Source of the DNA: an uncultured Oscillospiraceae bacterium
Lineage (GTDB): Bacteria > Bacillota > Clostridia > Oscillospirales > Oscillospiraceae
Assembly (NCBI GenBank): GCA_902478785.1
Contig: CABSMJ010000029.1
Coordinates: forward strand, 1-19,737
Reading direction: 5' to 3'
DNA length: 19,737 nt
Below, piece by piece: positions 7,403 through 14,430 of this stretch. Numbering within the stretch: position 1 is the stretch's first letter; every line of letters starts with the position of its first letter. The notes beneath the pieces are model-generated. The model was given only the letters and a program-made list of their open reading frames with translations, was not told where the DNA came from and ran no database searches. A program made the position numbers and the translations under genes.

Positions 7403-8116
7403 ATGCTGCGTATCGGCATCTGCGATGATGTTTACGACGCCCGGCTGGTGCTCCGCTCCGCCCTGGAGCGGGTGCTGGAGCGGCGGCGGACAGAGAGTCA
7501 GTTTTTTGAGTTCTCCTCCGGTGAGGGGCTGCTCCGCTGGCTGGAGCATCATGCCGGGGAACTGGACCTGGTGTTTCTGGATATGGAAATGGGGGAGCTG
7601 GACGGTATGGAAACCGCCCGGCGGCTTCGGACGGCGGACAGCGGGCTTCAGCTGGTGTTCGTCACCGGCTATGCCGACCACGTCTTTGACGGGTACAGCG
7701 TAGGCGCCCTGGGATATCTGATGAAGCCGCCCAAGATGGAACAGCTGGAAGAGGTGCTGGACCGGGCCCAGGCGGCGCTGTACCGGGAGCTGGGCCGGGC
7801 CTATGTGTGCCGCAGCGGCGACACCCACTACCGCATCCCCATGGGCAATATTTTATACTTCGTCTCCGACCGGCGGCAGGTGAAGTGCGTCACGGCGGGG
7901 CGGGAGTACACCTTTTACGGCAAGCTGGATGCCGTGGCGGCGGAGGTGGGGAGCGGCTTTGTCCGCCTTCACCAGCGGTATCTGGTCCGGGCGGCGGCAG
8001 TGGACCGGGTGGAGGGCAGCGAGGCGGTGCTGACCGACGGCACCCGCCTGCCCATCAGCCGCTCCTGTCTGGCCGATGCCCTGCTGGCCCTGACCCGAGC
8101 AGAACTGGAGGAATAG
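7403..8116 (+). CDS. LytTR-family response regulator
   Basis: A 237-residue AgrA/LytR-type regulator starting at ATG 7403 with AAGGAGGG upstream. The receiver domain (about 1-120) begins MLRIGICDD, has the phosphorylated aspartate near residue 58 in LVFLDMEMGELDGMETARRL, the switch region FVTGY and the lysine in YLMKPP. The LytTR DNA-binding domain (about 135-235) includes DTHYRIPMGNILYFVSDRRQ and GFVRLHQRYLVR. It is phosphorylated by the kinase encoded next and binds direct repeats near promoters. Its divergent position next to the TraX-ABC operon makes that operon the likely target. Confidence 0.92.
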   Translation: MLRIGICDDVYDARLVLRSALERVLERRRTESQFFEFSSGEGLLRWLEHHAGELDLVFLDMEMGELDGMETARRLRTADSGLQLVFVTGYADHVFDGYSVGALGYLMKPPKMEQLEEVLDRAQAALYRELGRAYVCRSGDTHYRIPMGNILYFVSDRRQVKCVTAGREYTFYGKLDAVAAEVGSGFVRLHQRYLVRAAAVDRVEGSEAVLTDGTRLPISRSCLADALLALTRAELEE

Positions 8117-8119
8117 GCC

Positions 8120-9391
8120 ATGGGAGAACGATTCCCGGAATTCCTGCAGCAGTTGCTGCAGAGCGGGCTATGGTATCTTTTGTCCCTGTTCAACGGGTAT
8201 GTCCTCTTCCGGCTGACCGTGCCGTTCCTTTCCCTGCGGAAGAAATGGTGGTGGCGGGCCATACTGCTGCTTTTGTTTGCAGGCAGCAGCAGTATGGTAA
8301 TCTGGGTAGGGGACCCCAACCTGCTCTATACGCTGCCTGTTTTTTTGGCGGTGTTTTTTCTGTGCACGCAGGGAAACCGGACAGGAAGGCTCACTATGTG
8401 TCTGGTGTTTTTCTGCCTGGTGATGTCGGTGTGCGCCCTACTGGACACCTACCTGGGAAACCTGGACAACTATGATGTCCTGACCCGGCTGGCCCGGCCG
8501 GTGGTGTTCGGGGGACTGTATCTCTTCCTGCGCCGCCGTCTGCCGGCGGAACCGGTGACCTTGTCTCCCCGGCTGTGGCGGCTGATGCTGGGCCTTTCCA
8601 TCATGCCCTTTTGCGCCCTGACGGCGGTGGTGCTGCTGACATATACCAAGTACGACTCTCCGGCGGCCTATACCCAGGCCATGAATCTGGGGCTGGTGGT
8701 GCTGCCTTTTGTGTTGCTGACCTCCATCATGCTGCTGCGGGCGGTGCTGGTACTCTCGGACCATGAGAGATTGGAACAGGCCAGCCAGCTAGCCTCGGTG
8801 CGGGAGGTCTACTATCAGGGCCTGCGGCAGCAGGAACGCCAGGTGCGGACGCTGCGCCACGACCTCCGGAACCACCTGACCGTGGTCCAGGGACGGCTGG
8901 AGCAGGGAGATACGGCAGGGGCGCTTTCCTATCTGGAAGAACTCTCCGGCTCCCCAGCCCTGAGCGGCGCCCGGCGGATCTGCGAAAACGACACTGCCAA
9001 CGCAGTCCTGACTGCCAAGGCGGAGGCCATGCGGCAGGTCGGCCTCACCCCGGACTTTGCTGTGGCGCTGCCGGAACAGTTGCCACTGTCCGATCTGGAC
9101 CTGACGGCCCTGTTGGGCAACGCCCTGGATAACGCCATGGAGGCGGCGGTCCGGGCGGAGGACAAGACCGTCTCCGTCCGATGCCGGGTCCAGAAAGGCC
9201 TTTTCATGCTGCGGGTGGAAAACGCCCTGGGAGGAGCGGTGGCGCCGGACCTTGCTACCACCAAGGCGGACAAGACCGCCCACGGTTTGGGGCTTCCCGG
9301 TATGCGGGAGATCGCGGCGCGATACGGCGGCACGCTGGAGGCCGGCGTGAAAGCCGGGCGGTTCGAACTGGTGGTCTGCATCCCGATTTAA
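8120..9391 (+). CDS. GHKL-family sensor histidine kinase
   Basis: A 423-residue AgrC/NatK-like kinase starting at ATG 8120, 3 nt after the regulator stop, with GGAGGAA inside the preceding gene. About six membrane helices fill residues 1-215, with little outside domain, as in kinases that sense through the membrane. The phospho-acceptor histidine is near residue 246 in RTLRHDLRNHLTVVQGRLEQ. The catalytic domain shows the N box LLGNALDNAMEAA (about 330) and the G box HGLGLPGMREIAARYGG (about 390). It phosphorylates the LytTR regulator. AgrC-like kinases often sense peptides, which would suit a BceB-like transporter, but no peptide precursor gene is visible here. Confidence 0.9.
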   Translation: MGERFPEFLQQLLQSGLWYLLSLFNGYVLFRLTVPFLSLRKKWWWRAILLLLFAGSSSMVIWVGDPNLLYTLPVFLAVFFLCTQGNRTGRLTMCLVFFCLVMSVCALLDTYLGNLDNYDVLTRLARPVVFGGLYLFLRRRLPAEPVTLSPRLWRLMLGLSIMPFCALTAVVLLTYTKYDSPAAYTQAMNLGLVVLPFVLLTSIMLLRAVLVLSDHERLEQASQLASVREVYYQGLRQQERQVRTLRHDLRNHLTVVQGRLEQGDTAGALSYLEELSGSPALSGARRICENDTANAVLTAKAEAMRQVGLTPDFAVALPEQLPLSDLDLTALLGNALDNAMEAAVRAEDKTVSVRCRVQKGLFMLRVENALGGAVAPDLATTKADKTAHGLGLPGMREIAARYGGTLEAGVKAGRFELVVCIPI

Positions 9392-9455
9392 AGGGAGGGT
9401 GATTTGCTTCGGGGTTTCAGCTCTCCTGGAGGCTTCTTCATAGTCCCATATATCC

Positions 9456-9483
9456 TTTACTGTGGTGCAAATTTTGAGCTTTT
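9456..9483 (+). repeat. 28-base direct repeat, copy 2
   Basis: This begins tttactgtggtgcaaatttt and continues gagctttt. Close copies lie at 790-817 and 10858-10885 (both reading cagattttgagcattt), all in the same orientation and all in gene-free relic DNA. Here it is about 20 bp before the outer motif pair of att2. It probably belongs to the decayed shared backbone; no function is known. Confidence 0.6.
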
Positions 9484-9642
9484 GGGTGATTGAAAAGCCA
9501 GACCCACACTGCGACCCACATTGTGGAGAGTTGCGAGAAATTATGTGGGAGCGGCACTCTGAAAAAGTTTCCTGACCTGCTGATTTTTGATAAAAAATGC
9601 GCTTAAAGCATTGTCCCACAACAGCTTGACGCCGGAACGGGT

Positions 9643-9687
9643 TTCGTAATCAGCAGGTCAGGTGTTCGAGTCACCCCACTAGCTCCA
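9643..9687 (+). other. 3' portion of tRNA-Thr(CGU), attachment core of att2
   Basis: Identical to the fragment in att1 from the TTCGTAA loop to the CCA. The 5' half of the tRNA is absent here too: cggg stands where the 5' anticodon-stem strand should be. Confidence 0.8.
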
Positions 9688-9690
9688 CAA

Positions 9691-9722
9691 AACGCCCCGA
9701 AAACGATTGTTTTCGGGGCGTT
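9691..9722 (+). terminator. Intrinsic terminator carried with att2
   Basis: A 14-bp stem (AACGCCCCGAAAAC with GTTTTCGGGGCGTT) and 4-nt loop, followed by TTT on the plus strand and by T residues on the minus strand. It is nearly identical to the hairpin in att1. Confidence 0.8.
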
Positions 9723-9786
9723 TTGCTATGTAAAAAATTCTTACTTTCAGATGGCGGAAAAATTTGACCCACACCGCGACCCGCGT

Positions 9787-10183
9787 CCGCCCATTTTCCA
9801 GCAGGTCCTTGTAGAGCTTCTGGATCTCCCGACTGGTGAGCTTGTTGAGCTTGGTGGTTCCCATCCGGGGGATGGTATACTCTTCCATGGCCCGGCGGTA
9901 GTAGCCTGCTGTGGATGACCGGATATTGGGCTTGGCGTACAGCTCGAACCACAGCCGCAGCCACTCTGCTACCCGTGTATTCTCCAGAGCAAGAGACGTC
10001 CAGTTGCTGACCTTCCGCAATGGCCACGGACAGCTTGCCCTTGACCTCCGCCTGGGTTCTGCCCAGTGCGTTCTTGATAATTCGTTTTCCGTCTTGGTCA
10101 TACCCGGCAGTGTAGCACCCTTCCTAGCGGCCGTCCTTTCGATTCCTGATGTTTCCCTCGCCGCTAGTCCGCTTCTTGGCCAT
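9787..10183 (-). pseudogene. Tyrosine integrase, N-terminal fragment (dead)
   Basis: This starts MAKKRTSGEGNIRNRKDGR at ATG 10183 and is then hit by a TAG where the family has a tryptophan or similar (R-stop-EGCYTAGYDQDGKR). A frameshift follows near SGEYTG. The remaining frame reads VAEWLRLWFELYAKPNIRSS, TAGYYRRAMEEYTIPR, and LNKLTSREIQKLYKDLLENG, which is the AP2-like plus SAM-like core-binding part of clostridial tyrosine integrases. Homology stops at LLENGR, exactly at the motif pair of att2; the whole catalytic domain is missing. The start overlaps the stop of the small gene upstream (TGATG), so the two were one operon. It cannot catalyse recombination. Confidence 0.88.
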
Positions 10184-10488
10184 CACTCACTCCTCCTTCG
10201 CCGGAGGGCTTCGCAGGCGCGCTGCTCCTCGTCATCATCAAAGGAGTATGGGAGAGCCAACTCCGCCGCGATGCCCAGGGCGAGCTTAAATCCAGAGAGG
10301 AAACTTTCCAGGGAGATCTCTTCTTGCAGTTCATTCTCCAGGTCCACCAGCTTCAGCAGCTGCTCCTGCCCTCGCCGGTCCAGCACTTGGTAGAGGTCCT
10401 GATGAACCGCCTCCAGCTCCTTCCTGACTTCCCGACACTCCGGTTCCTTGCAGAACCTCTGGTGCAGGGCCATTATGTAATCCTTCAT
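10183..10488 (-). CDS. Small helical protein next to integrase (DUF6809-like)
   Basis: A 101-residue protein, apparently intact, starting at ATG 10488 with GGAGG 9 nt upstream. It is rich in Glu, Leu and Arg and predicted mostly helical: MKDYIMALHQRFCKEPECRE, a central QEQLLKLVDLENELQEEISL, and a C-terminal SGFKLALGIAAELALPYSFD followed by an acidic patch DDDEEQ. It resembles short proteins often found just before integrases in clostridial elements; the DUF6809 label is from memory and uncertain. Its stop overlaps the integrase start. A C-terminal remnant of a second copy lies at 14313-14430, again just before an integrase, so the linkage is a family trait. A role in excision control or element regulation is possible but unproven. 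Confidence 0.7.
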   Translation of the reverse strand: MKDYIMALHQRFCKEPECREVRKELEAVHQDLYQVLDRRGQEQLLKLVDLENELQEEISLESFLSGFKLALGIAAELALPYSFDDDEEQRACEALRRRRSE

Positions 10489-10924
10489 CGTGTATCGCCT
10501 CCTCTATTCAGCGACACACAATACCCTGACTTGCGTGGAATAGCTAGTTGACACGGCCCGCGTTGCGGGCCGCTGTGACCGGGAGGTGGGCACTTTGCGA
10601 CCGCCTCCCTTTATCTAGCACTTTTTTCGGTAAGCCGAAATTGGGGGATTTTGCCCGCTAAACTGCCTTCAGATTTGTTCACACAGGCCGCACACGGCCC
10701 ACAGTCTCCTCAGTGTCCACAGATGCTATTCCCTCTCCCCCAAGCCCCCACACAGTCCCGCACAGGCCGCAAGAATTGGCCGATTTGCTCCCGAGCTTCA
10801 GCACTTGTTGCCAAAACACCCCCACATGTTTCCTATCCTCTGAACCTCCCCATCCTCTTTACTGTGGCGCAGATTTTGAGCATTTTGCCCCTAGGGTCAG
10901 GCTCATGCCTCCCGGTGGTTTCCA
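10489..10924. other. Decayed element backbone in cassette 2
   Basis: No gene is supported. A hairpin CGGCCCGC-gtt-GCGGGCCG (10554-10572) is followed by a second stem formed by GGAGGTGG and CCGCCTCC (about 10581-10608), whose sequence (ggcactttg.gacc) recurs at 14464-14485. Bases 10680-10720 match 3303-3342. The 28-base repeat copy 3 lies at 10858-10885. The stretch reads as the eroded upstream part of the integrase-linked module. Confidence 0.5.
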
Positions 10925-10964
10925 TTGCCCCACTGTCGCCGCCGGTTTATAATGGGGTATAAAC
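10925..10964 (+). promoter_or_regulatory. SigA-type promoter with operator-like dyad for the OmpR pair
   Basis: TTGCCC (10925-10930) and a perfect TATAAT (10948-10953) are 17 nt apart. A 7-bp inverted repeat GTTTATA (10945-10951) and TATAAAC (10958-10964), with a 6-nt centre, overlaps the -10 box and runs past it. It could be an operator, for example for repression or autoregulation. The regulator gene starts about 55 nt downstream. Confidence 0.65.
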
Positions 10965-11017
10965 ATAATTCCGACACAATTCTGTGGTACTTTTGTGGTG
11001 AAGAGAGGAGGGGGGCC

Positions 11018-11686
11018 ATGGAAACGGTGTTGATCGTAGAGGACGAGGCGCGTATCCGCGACATTGTCCGAGACTATTTTTCCGCCCACGGCTTGGCGTG
11101 CGATCTGGCCCGGGACGGAGAGGAGGCGCTGGACCTGCTGCGGGATCACGACTACGACGCGATCCTGCTGGATATCTTCATGCCCAATCTGGATGGCTTC
11201 CAGGTCTGCGCAGCAGTGCGCCGGGACAGCCAGGTGCCGATCCTGTTTCTCACCGCACTGGGCAACGAGGAGGATATGCTCCGGGGCTACGCCCTGGGCT
11301 GTGACGACTACGTGACCAAGCCCTTCTCCCTGGCGGTGCTTCTGGCCAAGACCCGAGCTCTGATCCGCCGCAGCCGGGGCGGGAGCGAGACTGGCGCGCT
11401 CACCTGCGGTGCCATCTCTTTAGACACTGCCAGCCATACCTGCACGGCGGCGGGACAGGCGGTGAAGCTCTCTCCCAGAGAGTATGACCTGCTGGTGTGC
11501 CTTTTGCGTAACCGCGGCCAGGTCCTCTCCCGGGCACAGTTGCTGGACAAGGTGTGGGGCATCGATTTCGAGGGGGACGACCGAACCGTGGACGTCCGCA
11601 TCCGCAGTCTTCGGGCCGCCCTGGGCCCGGCAGGCAGGCAGATCAGGACTGTATTCAAGGCCGGATACCGGCTGGAGGAGGGGTGA
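11018..11686 (+). CDS. OmpR/PhoB-family response regulator
   Basis: 222 residues, normal for the family. I chose ATG 11018 because METVLIVEDEARIRDIVRDY is the standard receiver start and GAGGAGG lies just upstream; the frame stays open further upstream but that part is not conserved. The receiver (1-115) has the acidic pair ED, the phospho-acceptor aspartate near 51 in AILLDIFMPNLDG, FLTALG and the lysine in YVTKPF. The winged-helix domain (about 125-220) includes VKLSPREYDLLVCLLRNRGQ and DDRTVDVRIRSLRAAL. It is phosphorylated by the next gene's kinase and binds promoter DNA. No obvious target gene lies in this segment. Confidence 0.94.
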   Translation: METVLIVEDEARIRDIVRDYFSAHGLACDLARDGEEALDLLRDHDYDAILLDIFMPNLDGFQVCAAVRRDSQVPILFLTALGNEEDMLRGYALGCDDYVTKPFSLAVLLAKTRALIRRSRGGSETGALTCGAISLDTASHTCTAAGQAVKLSPREYDLLVCLLRNRGQVLSRAQLLDKVWGIDFEGDDRTVDVRIRSLRAALGPAGRQIRTVFKAGYRLEEG

Positions 11687-11688
11687 CC

Positions 11689-13317
11689 GTGAAGCGTTTG
11701 AAGCGGCTTTGGAAAGGGACGCTGCCCCTGTTTCTGGTCCTTTGGGCCGTGATGGTGTGCATTTTGGGGAAGCTGAACGCAGAGAACCAGGATATCAGCG
11801 CACGGCGCGCCATGGAGAATGCCTATCGGCGGGCAGCGGCAGACTACACGGAGATCTGGGCCGGAGGTTCATCGCAAGAGCGAAAGCCCGTGATCCTTAC
11901 ATGGTACTTGGGCAGCGAGTTGTATGAATATAACGGCATCGCCCTGTTTCGTTTCTATGACGCCGACGGCCAGGAACTGGCACAAAGCCAGATGGCAAAG
12001 GGGTGCGCCAGCCTGCCGGGGACCGGGGTCTACGACTGGTTTTTTCTCCTGGACCCGGTGCTGACCCAGGAGGAACAGCTGGCTTTGGCCAAGCTGCTGC
12101 GGGAGAACACCGGTTTGCAGACGTTTTACGGAAGCATCGGTGAACTGGTACCGGAGCGCGAAACGGAGGCGCGTTATTGTGAAGTAGTAGGTGTAGCAGA
12201 TCAGAACCAAAAGACGGTTTATCCCAAATCCATCACCTATGTCTATGCCGATCGGGAGCTTACTCTGGTGGACAGTAGCAGTGATTTTTTTGCAGGCAAG
12301 GAACTGACCACGCTCCGCTTTGACAATGTGCAGCTTTCATCCGCATTGGTCGGTCGGAGCGCTTCACCGGAGGAGATGCTGCGCCGGTGGCAGGAGGCGG
12401 AAGAGAATCTGAATGGCTTGCTGGCTGGGCACCCACCTAGTCTGAATTCGTCTTTCTCCAGTTCTGACGGCAGTCAGTGTGGTGCCATCAGTGACAGTGC
12501 TATTCTGGCCTCTGCATATGCCTACGGTCCCCTGCGGCTGGTGGCGGAGGCGCTCTGGCCCACGGCTCTGATCACGCTGCTGGCGGCCATCGCCATGGCT
12601 CTGCACACGGACAAAAAGCAGCGGGAGGCCATTGCCCGGGAGCGTGCTTTCACCCGGGCGGCGGCCCACGAGCTGAAAACGCCCCTGGCCATCCTGCGCA
12701 CCCATGCCGAGGCTTTGCAGGAGGACATCGCCCCGGAAAAGCGGAAACAGTACCTGGATGTAGTACTGGACGAAAGCGACCACATGGCGGAGCTGGTGGG
12801 GCGACTGCTGGAGCTGAGCCGTCTGGAGTCCGGCGCATCGCTGAACCGGGAAACGGTGGACCTGACCGCCCTGGTCCGGGAGGTCTGGGCGCCGCTGACC
12901 CTTCAACTGGAGCAAAAAGAGATCACACTTGCCTTGGAGCTGCAGGAAATCCAGATAGGGGGGGATCGAATGCGGTTGAAGGAGGCTATCGAAAATCTGG
13001 CCTCCAACGCCCTGCGGCACTGTACGCTGGGCGGCCGGATCCAGGTCCGTCTGGAACGTCATGGGGCACAGGTCAGCCTCAGCGTATATAACGACGGACC
13101 TGCTGTGCCTGCGGAGGACCTGCCTCATCTCTTTGAGCCCTTCTACCGGGGTGACAAGTCCCGCGGCAGAGACAGCGGCGGAACAGGTCTAGGACTCGCT
13201 ATTGTCCGGGCGACCGTACTGGCTCACGGCGGGGACTGCTCTGCGGAAAACCGGAAGGGCGGCGTCTGCTTTTACATTCGGCTTCCATTGGCTGAAAAGA
13301 GCCCTTTAGAAGCCTGA
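11689..13317 (+). CDS. Sensor histidine kinase with large extracytoplasmic domain
   Basis: 542 residues from GTG 11689, 8 nt after GGAGGAG; another GTG at 11683 overlaps the regulator stop but is too close to the ribosome site. Helix 1 spans about 7-26 (TLPLFLVLWAVMVCILGKL), an outside sensor region about 27-280, and helix 2 about 285-305 (ALWPTALITLLAAIAMAL). The HisKA histidine is near 326 in AAAHELKTPLAILR, the N box NLASNALRH near 436, and the G boxes around SGGTGLGLAIVR. It is a classic membrane kinase paired with the OmpR regulator. The outside domain (about 250 residues) is not one I recognise. The stop codon TGA overlaps the first motif of att3, so the cassette ends exactly at the gene end. 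Confidence 0.92.
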   Translation: MKRLKRLWKGTLPLFLVLWAVMVCILGKLNAENQDISARRAMENAYRRAAADYTEIWAGGSSQERKPVILTWYLGSELYEYNGIALFRFYDADGQELAQSQMAKGCASLPGTGVYDWFFLLDPVLTQEEQLALAKLLRENTGLQTFYGSIGELVPERETEARYCEVVGVADQNQKTVYPKSITYVYADRELTLVDSSSDFFAGKELTTLRFDNVQLSSALVGRSASPEEMLRRWQEAEENLNGLLAGHPPSLNSSFSSSDGSQCGAISDSAILASAYAYGPLRLVAEALWPTALITLLAAIAMALHTDKKQREAIARERAFTRAAAHELKTPLAILRTHAEALQEDIAPEKRKQYLDVVLDESDHMAELVGRLLELSRLESGASLNRETVDLTALVREVWAPLTLQLEQKEITLALELQEIQIGGDRMRLKEAIENLASNALRHCTLGGRIQVRLERHGAQVSLSVYNDGPAVPAEDLPHLFEPFYRGDKSRGRDSGGTGLGLAIVRATVLAHGGDCSAENRKGGVCFYIRLPLAEKSPLEA

Positions 13318-13503
13318 CCCACACCGCACCTCATATTGTGGAGCGGTGCGAGAAATCATTTGGGGGCGGTATTCCAAAAAAGTTTCCTGACCTGCTGATT
13401 TTTGGCGAAAAACGCCTTGAAACCCTTGTGCTGCAATGGCTTGAGGCCGGAATGGGTTTCGTAATCAGCAGGTCAGGTGTTCGAGTCACCCCACTAGCTC
13501 CAC
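13316..13503 (+). repeat. att3: tRNA-Thr-derived attachment-site unit, copy 3 (right side lost)
   Basis: This has an eroded left motif (GACCCACAC-cgcacctc, 13316-13332), left arm CCTGACCTGCTGATT (13386-13400), a 62-nt spacer, right arm AATCAGCAGGTCAGG (13463-13477) and the tRNA end with CCA at about 13500-13502. The terminator and right-hand motif pair seen in copies 1 and 2 are absent. Instead the tRNA end runs straight into integrase coding sequence on the minus strand, so a deletion joined the two. Confidence 0.75.
13458..13502 (+). other. 3' portion of tRNA-Thr(CGU), attachment core of att3
   Basis: Same sequence as in att1 and att2 from the TTCGTAA loop to CCA, with no 5' half. On the minus strand its end is read as codons for VEL-VG-stop at the end of the integrase remnant. 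Confidence 0.8.
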
Positions 13504-14295
13504 AACTTCCTGGGGAATGGGTATCTGCCGGATGGAATTCTCTGTCTTGGGGCGGGCAACGATCAGCTTGTTGTCCTTCGCGGCCTGTTTGCTGACAGAG
13601 ATGGTTCGTTGCTTCATGTCCAGGTTCTCCCCACCAATTCTCCCTTGCGGAAGCCGCTGACCAACTCCAGATAGGACATAGCCAGGGCGTTCCGCCGTTT
13701 TGTTGCACCCCAAGTAGGCTTTTAGGTCTTCTGGCTGCAGTGTCTTCATCTCCTGGTGTTGGACCTTCGGTACCACGCGGTTGTCAGCGAGATTGCGGAT
13801 CAGCAGCCGTTCCTCTACCGCCCGGTCCAGGGTGTTATGGAGCATGATGTGGACGCCCCGCACGGTGGAGCCACTGAGACGGGGGTGTTTCTTCCTCCGC
13901 TTTTTCCGGAGCCACCCATTCTCTAGCAGGTCCTTGTAGAGCTTCTGAATCTTCCGGCTGGTGACCTTGTTCAGCTTGACGTGGCCGATCCGTGGGGATG
14001 GTGTATTCCTTGACCCGGTGGTAATACCCCGCCGTGGAGGGGCGGATGATAGGCTTGGTGTACAGATCGAACCACAACCGCAGCCATTTTGCCACGGTGT
14101 ACTTTCCAGAGCGTGAGACATCCAACTGCTGGCTTTGCGCAACAGTCACGGCCAGCTTGCCCTTGACTTCCGCCCGGGTCCTTGCCCAGCATCCGTTTGC
14201 CGTTCTGGTCGTACCCAGCGGTGTACCGCCCTTCCCGGCGCCCATCCTTCCGCTTACGGATGTTTCTTTCCCACGTTGGCTCGTTTCTTGGCCAT
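13486..14295 (-). pseudogene. Tyrosine integrase, frameshifted and truncated
   Basis: This starts MAKKRANVGKK at ATG 14295 with GGAGGG 7 nt upstream, then shifts frame at least three times. Recognisable pieces in different frames are YDQNGKRMLG, VAKWLRLWFDLYTKP, LNKVTSRKIQKLYKDLLENG, GSTVRGVHIMLHNTLDRAVE, ERLLIRNLADNRVVPKVQHQ, and, in a third frame, YLELVSGFRKGELVG, which holds the first catalytic arginine. The remaining frame reads QRTISVSKQAAKDNKLIVAR and IRQIPIPQEVVEL, then runs into the tRNA end and stops. The C-terminal HxxR and the nucleophile tyrosine are missing. It is a close relative of the integrase relic at 9787-10183, better preserved in length but also dead. Confidence 0.9.
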
Positions 14296-14312
14296 CACTC
14301 GTCCCTCCTTTG

Positions 14313-14430
14313 TCAGAGAGTCTCACAGGCCCGTTTCTCTTCCGCGTCGTCGAAAGAGTAGGAGGGCGCTAGCTCTACTACAATTCCCAGCGTCAGTTTA
14401 AATCCAGAGAAAAGACCTTCCAAGGTATGG
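14313..14430 (-). pseudogene. C-terminal remnant of the small integrase-linked protein
   Basis: The minus strand reads LEGLFSGFKLTLGIVVELAP, then SYSFDDAEEKRACETL and a stop, closely matching the C-terminus of the intact protein at 10183-10488 (SGFKLALGIAAELALPYSFD then DDEEQRACEAL). Sequence beyond about 14430 no longer matches, so the N-terminal two thirds are gone. It lies 17 nt before the integrase relic, the same order as in the second cassette. Confidence 0.8.

Larger units (their letters stand above)
9501..9789 (+). repeat. att2: tRNA-Thr-derived attachment-site unit, copy 2
   Basis: Same order and spacing as copy 1: motif pair GACCCACAC-tgc-GACCCAC (9501-9519), left arm CCTGACCTGCTGATT (9571-9585), 62-nt spacer, right arm AATCAGCAGGTCAGG (9648-9662), CCA end at 9687, terminator (9691-9722), and motif pair GACCCACAC-cgc-GACCC (9767-9783). 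The spacer has diverged at many positions, yet both arms and their distance are unchanged. The dead integrase on its right starts directly after the second motif pair, as expected for an element end with the integrase gene next to attachment DNA. Confidence 0.78.

Noticed and set aside
8789..9619. A 276-codon minus-strand frame opposite the GHKL kinase
   Set aside because: It runs antisense through the kinase catalytic domain into att2 and has no family resemblance.
12364..13128. A 254-codon minus-strand frame opposite the OmpR-partner kinase
   Set aside because: It is a shadow of the HisKA/ATPase coding region with no start signal.
2743..13503. Integron-type attC array or CRISPR
   Set aside because: The units are thousands of bases apart, contain tRNA sequence, and lie beside phage-type tyrosine integrase relics. 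There are no short regularly spaced repeats or cas genes.
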